From Gymnogyps californianus (Eukaryota > Chordata > Aves > Accipitriformes > Cathartidae): DNA of 64,000 bases. Numbering within the stretch: position 1 is the first letter of the stretch; each line of letters opens with the position of its first letter. A program made the translations under genes and the position numbers. The notes beneath the pieces were generated by a model. It was not told the origin of the DNA and did not search any database. It was given only the letters and a program-made list of their open reading frames with translations. Positions 1 through 11,604 of this stretch are shown here, in pieces. The DNA lies in NCBI RefSeq assembly GCF_018139145.2, contig NC_059477.1:39860502-39924501 (forward strand). The letters run 5' to 3'.

Positions 1-1438
1 TCGCAGAATAATAAGTCGCTAACGTATAGATGAGCCGACAAGTTCAGCACCGAGTACCTCTGAAAAGAGCTCAGCTGCTTTCAGAACCAAAGATACAGTT
101 TTAATGTCATAAATATTGGGCAACGTTATGGATATCATAAAAGGTTTCACTAGGGAAAAAAAGATAATTTTTTACCTGCTATTGCCTTTTTAATCAATAT
201 TTTTTTTTTTTTTAATTTTTTTTGGTGACTAGGTTACCAGAAATCCTGACAGATAATCCCTCCTTTTATTGGCAACAAAACAAAGACAGTTTAGGCACCC
301 GAAAAGGGTCAAATCCTCTCTCTTCCATATATAGTCACATAATTCAAGATCGGTAATTTAAAATCAGATGGCAGATAACATAAGTGAACTCCGAAACCAA
401 AAGACCAGCGATGAAGTTTGGGGAAGGATAGATACAATTTCAGTCACTGAAAGGAATTACTGCATAAAAAGTTGTTCTTTCTGTGATTCATTTGCTTCTA
501 GCGCAGACTGAGGCAATTTTAGTATTAAGCTACTCTACACAAGGATGAATATGAGCGAGCCATACAGACTCATCAAAATACGAAAGTTAAAATAAACTCA
601 TTCTGACTCCAATGAGCTCAACAGAAGAATTTTATCCAAATGCTTCAGTGAGCAAAAGTAAACTGAGGCAAAATTGAGAAGGATGCTTACAAAGCCATAC
701 TCAAACATTTTGCCTGAAGACGGTTCTTGCTGAAGCATATATCACCTAATACTTTCCCCTAAGCACCGCGGTTGTCAACCCTTGGTACCACTTCAGTTTG
801 TGTTGTCTTCTGAGGGATGCTCAGGCTACCACAAAACAACAAAGTCCAAGACTGATGCCCCAGGAACTCCGGTGTGTCAAAGGAAGAGAAGAGGAGGGAC
901 CAAACGCACTGGTCATGACGTGGCTTTCTTCATAAGCTCTAAAATATCCAGATGATCCCAGTACATAGATAGAGGCAAAAAACACTCCCCTCATTTTTTT
1001 CCCTTCCCATCATGGTCATTATGAGTCTGGCTAATGAAAATTCCTCCTGATCCCAAATACGGTGAGAGGTTGAATGTATGAGCAAGACATGCCTGGCAGG
1101 TCACTGCTCATCTCTGAAACACCTGATTAATGAAATACAAGATAAACACTGTGCACAGTACACAGAACAGACTGGTCTTCCGTTGTGTCTTTTATAGACA
1201 CTAGAAATACATCATCTCCTTCATGGACCAGTTCAGGTCTCAAGACTGAAGTCAGTATGTGACCAGCCCATAGTCCATCTCTTTTCACCTTCATTTTGGG
1301 GAAATCATCATAGCAAACATCTGCAACTGCCTGGCACTACTCTTATACTGTTTAACCAACTATTCTATGAATTTATCAAATTCCTCTTATATTTCAATAG
1401 CGTTTCAACAGTCATTTCAAAACTAAATGCCTCTCAGG

Positions 1439-1490
1439 AAAAAACAAAACAAAACAAAACAACAAACAAAACCCAAAACAAACAACCTCC
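1439..1490 (+). repeat. (AAAAC)n-type A/C-rich repeat
   Basis: AAAACAAAACAAAACAAAAC followed by less regular AACAAACAAAACCC units. It lies about 40 bases left of the CR1 fragment and may be unrelated to it. Confidence 0.75.
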
Positions 1491-1529
1491 CTATACACCC
1501 TTTTTTTCATTTGCCGTCTGAGTCATTTA

Positions 1530-2000
1530 ATAATGACCAATTTATACCTAGTGGATGTTGTAAGGATTATCCTGGAACTTAAATAATTCCTCCTCTTTCA
1601 TGGCATTTATCCTCTGACTGTATTTATGAAGATTAACATATATCCCCTTCTCAACCTTTATTTTGCTAGGACAAGTGAACCATACTCTTTTAATCTGCTC
1701 TCATAATACAGATTCTCCTAATCATCCTAGCAGCAATTCTCTATACCTGTTTCACAGTTTAAATTAATCTTTCTTGAACATGGATGACCAGAACATACAA
1801 TTCTTCAGTGCTTTACATAGACACACCAATCTGTATCTAAAAAATACGTTTTCTATTGCGTATGAGAATCACATAGTCTTTTTTTCATTTGGTCTGGCGC
1901 AGCTATACTGCTGCTTGGTGCACCTCCAGCAGCAAGCTGACTACATGTCTGTGTGTTCTTTACATTCTGTATTTACCTGCATAGCCATATAGACTGGTCC
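1530..2000 (-). mobile_element. Old CR1 LINE fragment, reverse orientation
   Basis: The plus strand carries a diverged copy of the typical antisense CR1 text: a CCTTCTCAACCTTTATTTTGCTAGG-like part, then CAGATTCTCCTAATCATCCT, GCAGCAATTCTCTATACCTG and CTTGAACATGGATGACCAGA. These correspond in order to well-known bird/reptile CR1 segments, as remembered. The element reads on the minus strand. Divergence is considerable and the ends are approximate. The small open frame across it is not a gene. Confidence 0.7.
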
Positions 2001-5000
2001 ACCATTTAGCACACACAAGTGACCAAGGGAAAGAAGATCTGCTTGCTTCTCTATTTAAAATCTATGAGAACCACCAGCTGGAGATGAAAAATGCTTAGAG
2101 GGTTTAAAGGAGAACACGGCTGTGAACAGTTTTGGGGTTTTTTGAGAAGCGAAGTCATAGAAATAAAGACATGTAACCCCGTCGCAGAGCATCCATGATG
2201 AGTATTCTGGCAGAGAGGGGGGAACATACCTAAAATCAAATCCATCCTGGAGAAATTAAATCAGAGTCTCTTCAACTGCTGCAGAACCAGCACTAAGACA
2301 CCCGTGGTTTCTAGACAGTAGTAAAATGAAAAGAGCTGACAAGGGAGGACAAGTGGAAAGATGAGAGCTCTGGCATGATGGTGAGACATTTCATACCGTT
2401 AGTCCCACAGCTAGTTGGGCATTAATGAAAATAGAGACAACGTGGTCTGCTGACGAGTCCCAAGTTATAAGGGGGGCAGGAAATATATAAGGTAGGCCAA
2501 AGACGGACAAGGGCTTTAGTTTTCTGCAAGCCTGACCTGAGTACCACACTTAGGAATAATATTATAGGAAAGCAGCAGAGTTTTATGAGGAATCCACTCT
2601 AAAATTAATCACAGATCGGCTGATTCAACTTCATATCTAATTCATTCTTCCTGGCTGTTGTCAGTGCCTATAACATTGCTTGAAAAACAGACTGAACATA
2701 ATAATGATGTCTTGTTATACAATATCCAAAACCCCTTTGCTGCGAATATGGATTTCTCAACACACAAAACGCCTCATCACTAAAAAAAGGCCATACAATC
2801 CAAAGATCTTTTCTCATAGATACTTGAGGAAAAGAAGCTGCAGAAGCATTACTGGACTTGGATATCCCACAGCTCTTCAACTAGCATCCCTACTACTTGG
2901 TGCTCGTAAGCCCAAAACTCTGATGAACCCTCATTACTATTCAGACATGCATCTTTCAATAGTAAAGTTGAACAGCCTCCTACCTTAAAAGCACTTCTGG
3001 TACGTTTACGTTGGGATTTTCATATTTTTAAATGTATGCTATTTGAATTATTTAAAGGGAAGAAGAGGAGGATTATTTCATCTGGGAGTCACAACTGAGC
3101 AGAGGGAATGTCCAAAATATAAAATATTAAATATTTGCAAAAGCGAAAAAAGAAAAAACCTAAACAGATTAAAACACTCCTTGCACAACAAAGAAATTAT
3201 CTGTGATTTGGCAAAATTGAAAATCATTTAACTTCATCCCATTTGGTTATGTATAAATAAAACATCTGTATTAAGTTGTTCTTACACACTACATAAAGGT
3301 CATCTCCATAGGACTGGAGAGCTATGTTTCAAGTTTTCTCTTCAAACTTAAAACTGTGATTTTATGTATTCCATCGTGTAATTTTGTTCTCTTATTCTTT
3401 ATTCTCTGAAATTCCTATAGAACATTTTAGTATCTTCTCCACTGACACTTCCATCTAACGGTACCTCTGACTTTAACTTGAATTGGTTGTCTGCAATCTA
3501 GCACACGACAGTGCTCGAAGCAGATCCAACCCACTTAAAGTTTTAGTTTCACTTTTAATAACAATTTGCAAGGCTATCTATTCCACCACTCTTTTAAAAG
3601 GCCCTGCTTTTCTGGGCTTTGGTTGTTTTGGGGTTTCCCCCCCCCCAACTAATACTGCATTCAAGATGAAGCATGGCTTTTTCTAAAGGTATTGCCATTC
3701 CCCCATGACCCGTAACAGAGATTCCTTCATCCTCCTAAAAATGATTTCTGAAAACATTTTGTATTCTCAGTGAAGAACCTCTAAAAACTCTGATACCCCT
3801 TCCTATTCTTTATCTTTTCCACAATTTTTAGCACATCACCTACTTTCTTTTCCATTATATCACAACAACAAATGTCCGGAATATTTAAGCAATAAGGTTC
3901 TGTCATTGCCTCATGTAGCAACTAAGAAATAACATGCCCAACCTGACTGCTTCCCTCTCTGTTACAATTCAGTAAGCATGAAATCACTTTCAAGAAAAAC
4001 CAAAAAAATCCACCTCCATTTCTATGTAATATTCATGAATTCCATAATAAAAAATACGGAATTGTTCAAATGTTGAAGGGCAGTATTTTGAAATGCAAAA
4101 TTCAGCAGGGAGAGCCTTGTCTATAAAAACCATCTTTCACACACGTGAAGGATTTAAGTCTGTACCTTCACGTGGACCGGAACTGAACTGGACACAGCCA
4201 CATCACTCGACACCCAGTGTTCAGTTTTGTGTGCCACCTCTTTCCACCCGTGTTAACGCTGCACTCACGCCGAGTGCCAAGCGCCCTCAGCTCCCAATGA
4301 CTGCAGTGAAAATGAGGGTATTTAGCACGTTGTAGGATCCTACCATTAATCAATAGCCTTTTTTCACTTTGAATAGAAGGAAAAAAAACCCCAACAGTTT
4401 TACTTTAAGTCTGCCACGACAATTTTAACCAATTAAATTTAAACTTCACTGATTCCTATTACAACAATTTGATGTAAACTCTGAAAGTATTTCATGTCTG
4501 AATCATCCTGTACGGGGATGATATTTAACCCAATCCCAGCCTTGAGAAAGACTCTGTTGTGAAAGGAAAAGAGAAAGAACAGATGGAGAACTGAGGCAGG
4601 AAGGTGGAGAAAGCCCAAAGCAGGGCTTACGTTTATTATGCTTTAAAAAAGGTAACATAAAATCATATCAAATCGATGAAAACTTTTGCTATTGTGGAAA
4701 TTAAAAATATGTTATTGTTTTTATTCCGAGTAATACAGTTGAATTCCTGTATTACAGATAGACTAATCTCAGAAGAATTAAAAGCGCCATCCATACCAGT
4801 TGCTGATGAAGGTGTCATTTTCATCTCCTCTCCCATGACATCTCTCAACTTCAAATGCCCACACTTATTACAGCAAGGTAGTCTATTCTCTTTACAAGTT
4901 GCAGAGAAATTATTATGCATGGAAGTGCATAATAATCCAGTCCAATCGTGACTCTACCACTGCCTTCCCACATGAATATGCACGAATCAATTAAACCTCT

Positions 5001-5031
5001 GAATGCATCAATTTCCTTCTCGAGTAGTAAT

Positions 5032-5047
5032 GATAATAATAATAATA
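5032..5047 (+). repeat. (ATA)n trinucleotide repeat
   Basis: GATAATAATAATAATAG. Downstream text (AGCTGCCCATTGTATAGGGC) vaguely recalls the A/T-rich end of old SINEs, but not enough to call one. Confidence 0.7.
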
Positions 5048-6219
5048 GCTGCCCATTGTATAGGGCACTGCATGCAATATTTTTAATGCCTGCTAATGAA
5101 ATATGCTATTAATTATTAGAATGTGGTTTGTTTTTGAAAGCCATGTACCAGCGTGTCTCAACTGTGTATTCAAAGTGACACAACTTGAACATTTCTAAAA
5201 AACTGACTGTGGGAAATGCTTACAAGTATTACGGCAAATTCCACTTAAAAATCAAATGGTATTTAAAGCAGTATGAGAACTTTCAGATCTTACCAGCTAC
5301 GCTGCAGAGAAGTTTGCAGCTAAGGGGTTAATCAGATCAGATGGGAGTGGTTATAGGCTCGGTGCCACAGGTTTTGCCCTTTGTGGCTTCTCACATCCCA
5401 GACTTGGAAAATATGAGCTGTGATACTGAGAAAGGTAAGAAGCCAGCACAGCCCCATAGTGATAAATGAGTTTGCATCATCTGTCATTAGAACTTCCTGC
5501 CAACAGGGTCATTCCCTATTAAATTACCACTTGTCAATGTTTAAAATACTGATTGATAAATGACTGTGCCAAAACTGATAACACGACAGCTTTTATTTTC
5601 TAATATTCTTGGTTACCACATTCTGCTACTTCAAGATACAGATATAGTAGGATTTTTTCAAGTACTCTAGTGAAAGACAATTTAATCTAATACAAAACTA
5701 ACAGGTACTGTATAATGATTGGTCCTGATATACATTACATACTATTCTTCTTGCCAAAATAAACCTACTGGCGATTTAGCGATACGGGTAGATCCAAGTT
5801 TCACATTTCATCAAATGCTAGTAATCTGTTTTATCAATATAAACTGCATTTTAATGAAAAAATTCTTTTCTTCAGTACACTTCACTTTTAATGCCCCAGA
5901 GTATAATAATTCGTTCATGCTGTAGAACAAGAATGTTTTACAAGACCTTAACTCTCCAGAGAAATTTCTCTGTAAATACAAAATGCAAGTTTTATGGGAA
6001 TGTGTTGTATGCAACATGAGCAGTACCCAACATAATAAAAAACTAGGTTGCACAGAGAATTCTGCTTAAGTATCCTTGTGAGCTATTGTGAGACTAAATG
6101 GTTATTATGATAGCGTTTAGTGGAATACCTATACGACAGATAAAAGAGAGTCAGTAAAACTATTTTTGTCCCTGAATAGGTAGAAAGAAATTAGTTTTCA
6201 GAAAGTTTTGCAAAACGAA

Positions 6220-6960
6220 TACATCCCAGCAGGCTGTTCAGCCGGGCCCTCCTCTAGAAGGGCACTCTCAGTCTGCTGCTGCTGGAGAGTTCTGGGGATA
6301 TTTGGGGGATAAAACAGGCGCGTTCTGCCTGGAAGACCAGGCTGGGGCAACAGCTACTCATCCACGATCCAGAGAGAGAGAATGGAAACTCTTGCATCAT
6401 CCCCAACCTCCCTGATGGCATATGATGCACATGTGGAAGGAAGCATCATGTAAGAAAGCACCACTGAATGCAGACGCTTGAGGCACCCTTCATTCAACCA
6501 CCCAAGCCCTTACTACGGGTGCAGCTACCTGCAGTCAGCACTCATCCCAGAGAGGCAGAAGGTAACCCACCTGCTGTCCCAGACTCCAGAACTGATAGAC
6601 TCCATTTTATGCCCCTTTTAAGCCAGTACTGCACTTTCCTCCCAATAGGTGCTGTGTCCCAGATCTTGAGAGCATTCCTCGTGCTTGTTGCATAACTCTT
6701 AGCGTGCCAACACCAACCCTCAAAACCTGCTGGCGGCAGGTGAGGAGGAAAGACATTCAGGGGAGTCATTTACATCACTCAGTTCTTCAGCAGCCAGCCC
6801 CAAGGTAGGAGCAGTCTATTGGCATTTTCTAATTATGCTAACTACCCATAAACCGTGGTGGCAGGGAGGCTATGCCTACCAGAGAGAGCACGGCGCACCA
6901 CGGAGATGCCCGAGCCACCACCAAAGGCGGTCGCTAGCCTCAGTACCAGAATCACTATCA
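6220..6960. other. GC-richer block of unknown nature
   Basis: The block stands out from AT-rich surroundings by segments such as CAGCCGGGCCCTCCTCTAG, CTGCCTGGAAGACCAGGCTGG and CGCACCACGGAGATGCCCG. Frames of 75 codons occur on both strands (6468-6695 plus, 6542-6769 minus), neither resembling a known protein. No terminal repeats were seen. Confidence 0.4.
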
Positions 6961-7885
6961 TTAGCATAGTACTCCACCTAAGCTAATATATGCTATTTCA
7001 CTGGAAGGCTAATTAGCCAAAAACGGCTCTTCTAAGGTATACTGCTTCCCATATGCAAGACAGTTCACTAGAGCTCACTTGGGTACCACTGCAGAGCATC
7101 GCTCTGTGCAACATAGACACGTCCCCAGTGCCCATCTATAGCTTTGGGCTCTTGTGGATTCAAGTCTCTCCTTGCTTGTTGACATCTGTATTTTTCCAGC
7201 ACAGCAAAGCTGTTGTATAGCATTAGGATTACAGAGGATGGGGGAGCCTCTGACTTATCTAAACAGAGGTCTGAATTTCAGCCCTGCAAGCCTGGGCCAA
7301 GTGATGTAATTTTTTATTTTTTTTTTATTTCCCAAAACCAGGCTCCCCCACACGTGACAGTCACATTTCTGTACAACAGATACTGTCAGCATCTTTTAAA
7401 AACTTCTGCTTTAGTCAGGAACTCCCTTGACTGGCCCTAAAGTACTCTCTAAATTGGCAAATTCTGCCTCTCTTACACTATAACTAAAAAAATATAAAAT
7501 CAAATGGTTGAAAATGTCCTGTTAACTGTACTAAGTTATAAAAGCAAATGAAGAAACAGCAGTCTAAAAGCTTTAATTCTACTTAAAAATGTGTAATGCA
7601 GATAGTACAAGATACTCGCTAACAAGTTCCACTTAAAAGAGGCTATTTTTATTTTCGGCTGTAATCCTCATCCTCTCATGTTTCTTTTATATTATTCCAC
7701 CTTAGTCCAATGTGCATTTTGAGCTCTTAGGAACATTACTTCATTCTTGCTTATAAAAACATCTTCCTTTTCCATCACATCGTGATAATAATAAAGATAT
7801 ACTACAATCAGAGGAATAATAACCAAAATCTATATTACAATTTTCATTGAAATGAATTCCAAGGAGTACCTAATCTGACCCCACT

Positions 7886-8089
7886 ATGCTGGCTGCCACA
7901 GACAGGATGGATGCAGATGGGCTGAGAGAATTCATACAAAATGTCAACAAAGACCTTGCAGAGGTGTTCCAGCGGGGTCTGCTGGCCGATGGAGATGCGA
8001 GTACCAAAGACAACATCAGTAGAAAAGGGATTTTCTTCCTGGACCATAGTTTTCCAGTGCAGAAGTGGAAACAGATTATGTCAAAATAG
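7886..8089 (+). other. Exon-like open island, 67 codons, unknown
   Basis: The plus frame encodes MLAATDRMDADGLREFIQNV and continues through a hydrophilic stretch (DLAEVFQRGLLADGDASTKD) to a stop after 67 codons. A 67-codon frame also exists on the minus strand (7844-8047). The block is more GC-rich than its flanks and looks protein-like, but I recognise no family. It could be a degraded retrocopy, a conserved noncoding element or chance. It is not a GTDC1 exon by sequence. Confidence 0.25.
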
Positions 8090-11000
8090 ACTCTACTGAT
8101 TGTATAGGGAAAGCGAAAAAAACATGTAGGATTTTATTTACATCACAATAGAAAATATACTGAAATTAAGCCACTGACAATATAAGTGTGAATTACAATG
8201 TATTTAATGCACTGTGTTACAAAACCCCAGTCTGATATGCAGCAGATATGGCACATAAGATCAGCTACTGGTCTACATCCTTTGCAGTACCTACGCACTA
8301 TGAAGCAACAGCCTTAACTCGGAGGGGTTTTTTGTCTCCAAGCTTACAAGTACTCCAATATGTATTTCTACGTAATATACTTCATCAGAATGTATGAAGA
8401 GAAGAATTCCAAGTCAGAAATGATAGAAGGTGAGTGTATACAGAGTAGCTGTGGCACCACGGGATGCAATATGGAAGCTAGTTGTTGTCAGAACCAGAAA
8501 ACAGGAGGATTAGGTCAGTAAATTTCTTATTCTGCTAAATCCTCAAATCCTTTCATCTCTTCTCATTGTCAGATAAGGACCACAGTCTGCTTGTTTGCTC
8601 TGGGAACACCAATACGTGCCCTTATGACAAATATTTATTAAAAAGAAGAATCTTTCTAAAAAAGCATCAATAACTTTCTCTATAAAAGTAGAAAAGCAGC
8701 CGTTAGAAGCCCATCTGAAATATTTAAATACACATTACACATATGTATAATGGTACCTCTAATAGTATTCACAAGTATTTCCTAGGGTATCCTCCATCAT
8801 TGTACCTTCACTCTTAAGTGAGCATTTACTCTGCTGCTTGTGCTAGTTTGTGTACCCATCACCTACAGTAATTACATTAAAAGGTAGATATGTTACAGGA
8901 TTAACTCATGTGACATGCTCCTTTATTACACTGGTTTTGATCAAGGGTCAGATATATTTTATTTTGCCCTACAATTCCAATATTAATCTCAAATAATCTT
9001 AAAAAGATCACCATCACATGCACGAGGATGATTTCTCAGATCACCTCTCTCCCAAATCCAAATGAAGATTATGTTTCAGACACAAACGCACCCTGAGACA
9101 TTCACACGCAAAGTAAAAGAGGTCAAAGAATAAAAAAAATCACCCTGGTTATTTTGCCTTCAGAATTTTTAAATATTTTCCCAACATCTCAGCAAAATTA
9201 TGCATTTTAAAAAGACTGCAGGCACTGAAATGATTGTCAGTCATGCAAATAATCACTTACTTACACTGTATGAGTTTGGTTTGGATAAAGCAAATTACCA
9301 TTTGAAAATAACTTCAAAAACACTCTGGGCTAAGAGATTGCTTTATAAATTTGAGCTTGGCCACAATTTTTCTTAACCTTCTTCTCCTCCTCCATCTCCA
9401 TTCAGTTACTATACTAATACAGTCTAAATTAAAAAACAGCATTCAGTTGCCACAGGTGCATTCAACATTATTTAAAACATGATCTCGTAAAGAAATAGTA
9501 AATATTGGCTGCAGCTGAAGGTCAAAACCCAAAGAACTTCAGAGTTATGCAGAAGCGGTCCTTTCTTCAGCTTTTTTTTCCTCTGATGATATTGGGCTTT
9601 GTCTAAAACAACTCAGATCTTACATCTAGAGTTAGTTGTTGAATAAAATATATATTAGAAATAATAGAGCTGGTATTAAGCTGTGTTTCTAATCACTCTG
9701 CTAAGAAAGTTTTACAGTCACACAGTTGTTTATGAACATCTTAATTTTGTCCATCACTGCTGAAAATAGCTTTTCGATATAATTTCAAGCGCAATAGCCA
9801 TAATAAAAACGTGAAAGGTGTCCTGCTTTGTGAGATGAGATTTAATACAAGAGCAGGACATTAAGAGGAGCACACAGTAAGATGTGAGCTCTTCCTACTT
9901 TACCAGTTTGGGCAGTAGCCTAATGATTTTACCCACCTAATCACCTTCTGCTTTGGACAAGCGATCACTGCGTGTATCACTTCAGACTAATTTGTCAGGT
10001 CTCGTTTGACCCCATCTGCCAGGGCTGACAAATCCATAAGAGCTGATTTAAGATATGAGACACGGTTATCACAGTTTCATCTCCAAAACCAGGCTTGGGC
10101 CACATGACTTCCTAAGGTATGCCAAAAACCGCGAGACCCTTTTAAAATGGCTCCATATCAAATATGCTGAGCATTCGCAGCATTCCCTCACTCTTGAAAA
10201 CCACGGTCTCTAAGAAGCAACAGTAGATCCTCAAAGTTATATAGGTACTGATCTCCACTGCCATCCAGGCAGCCAAGTCCCTAAGGAACACCGGAGAATT
10301 TTAACCCGCTTGCCAAAAAAATAGGTTTAAAGACTTAACTTTAGACATTGATTTCTAAACGATTTGCATCACTGCTTTAGAATATAAAGTTTTCCAAGAT
10401 ACTGAAATGCAAACCTTGCAGCTTGAACATCAATAGGGTGCATGACCTCAGCTCCTGTACTAAAAACCTCTCTACCCCAAACTACCACAAATGTATATTT
10501 AGCCTTTGAAACAACTGTAAGTACAAGCTGGTCAGGGACAAAGATCTCAAGCATGGCCAGAACTTATTATCAGATCAAAAGCTGGACTCTTGCAGAGTCG
10601 TTACGGTGCTTTCCATCCTTATTTCAGCAAAAAAAACGTACCCAGCATCGCGTTGGTTTTAAGAGTATAATCAAATTGCAGAATCATACTCTATTTAGTG
10701 CCGGTCCCATTGAAGCAAAGTTCCTGTTCGGTGGGAGGAGAGTCCCTTATAACAGGAAAAACAATTGTGCCAGGTTTAATCAAAAGTGAAAAGGATCTAG
10801 CGAATGTTCCCTTTGAGCCACATAACCCACCGCTAATTTCAAGACGGGCTCTGAAACGAGGGTAATAAAAAACGTCCTTCAGAGTAACCGAGGAAGACTG
10901 AAGAGCAACTACCGCTGCAGCTAATGCCAACATCTGCAAGTCTGCTCCCTGCTACTGGGATGCTTTTCGCCTACCTGGAAAGCAATAAAAGAAGAGGCAG

Positions 11001-11170
11001 GGGAGGGAGGAGGGAATAAAATCCCACTGCAACACACCGAGGGAAATATAGCTTCTTGACTACAGGCTTATCACTTTTACTGTTCTCTAGCATTTCTTTC
11101 TCCTCCTTGACCTCCCCTGTATAAATATATACAGAGCTGAGGAGCAGGCAACTCCTTAAAGACTAAAACA

Positions 11171-11206
11171 AGTGGGAAATCACTCAAACGAGTGGGAAAT
11201 CACTCA
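11171..11206. repeat. Two-copy 20-bp tandem duplication
   Basis: AGTGGGAAATCACTCA occurs at 11171-11186 and again at 11191-11206, separated by AACG, giving a 20-base period. It lies about 225 bases from the donor of the third GTDC1 coding exon. Confidence 0.8.
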
Positions 11207-11430
11207 TCCTGAACGATGCAAGTTTGTACGACACGCACTAAGGACAGGCTCGGCAGATCAGACGCTGCCTGAATAGCCTCTGATTATTGAAATACATTTA
11301 TCAATTAGGGGATTTTGCATATTATCAAACTCTTTCATTAACGATGCTTTAGCTGATTAGTTAGAATGTCACCATAAATAGAGAGTTTTGACAGGCTGGA
11401 GGCAATTTATGACGTGGAAAATGTACTGAC

Positions 11431-11604
11431 CTGCTCACATCAGGAAACCTGACTGGAAAATAAAGAACTTGGCACTTCGGTCTGATTATTTTTTCCAAAT
11501 CCTTCGGTCTGTGGTCAGGAATCAGCTTCATAAATTTTCCAATGGATGTAAGAAACGATTCCATATTAAAAGCAGAGTTGAACACCACAACATCAGCAAC
11601 CAAA
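11431..11604 (-). CDS. GTDC1: GTDC1 (QTMAN) third coding exon, about residues 117-174
   Basis: This 174-base exon starts after the acceptor CACTTTTTACAG and encodes [20 protein letters not shown], then the [19 protein letters not shown] stretch, ending at FPVRFPDVS. All of it closely matches human GTDC1 as recalled. The donor is AGCAG|GTCAGTAC, leaving two bases (AG) for a split codon. Extension of the open frame beyond 11431 (SVHFPRHK and on) is intron read-through. With the two upstream exons it brings the encoded protein to 174 residues plus two bases, about 38% of the roughly 458-residue human protein. The C-terminal glycosyltransferase half must be encoded to the left of the window. Confidence 0.95.

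Larger units (their letters stand above)
1..11430 (-). other. GTDC1: GTDC1 intron after the third coding exon (continues off the left edge)
   Basis: The intron starts at the donor GTCAGTAC (11430 downward). I found no minus-strand frame resembling the next part of GTDC1, which in human begins with a basic MPKHK-type segment, so the intron is at least 11.4 kb unless a very small exon was missed. Contents: an A/C-rich tract at 1439-1490, an old CR1 fragment at about 1530-2000, a short ATA repeat near 5040, a GC-richer block at about 6220-6960, an unexplained open island at about 7850-8089, and a 20-bp tandem duplication at 11171-11206. The rest is AT-rich sequence in which I recognise nothing. 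Confidence 0.8.

Noticed and set aside
11361..11430. C-terminal extension of the third GTDC1 exon frame (SVHFPRHK...)
   Set aside because: A consensus donor AG|GTCAGT at 11431/11430 ends the exon exactly where similarity to GTDC1 stops.
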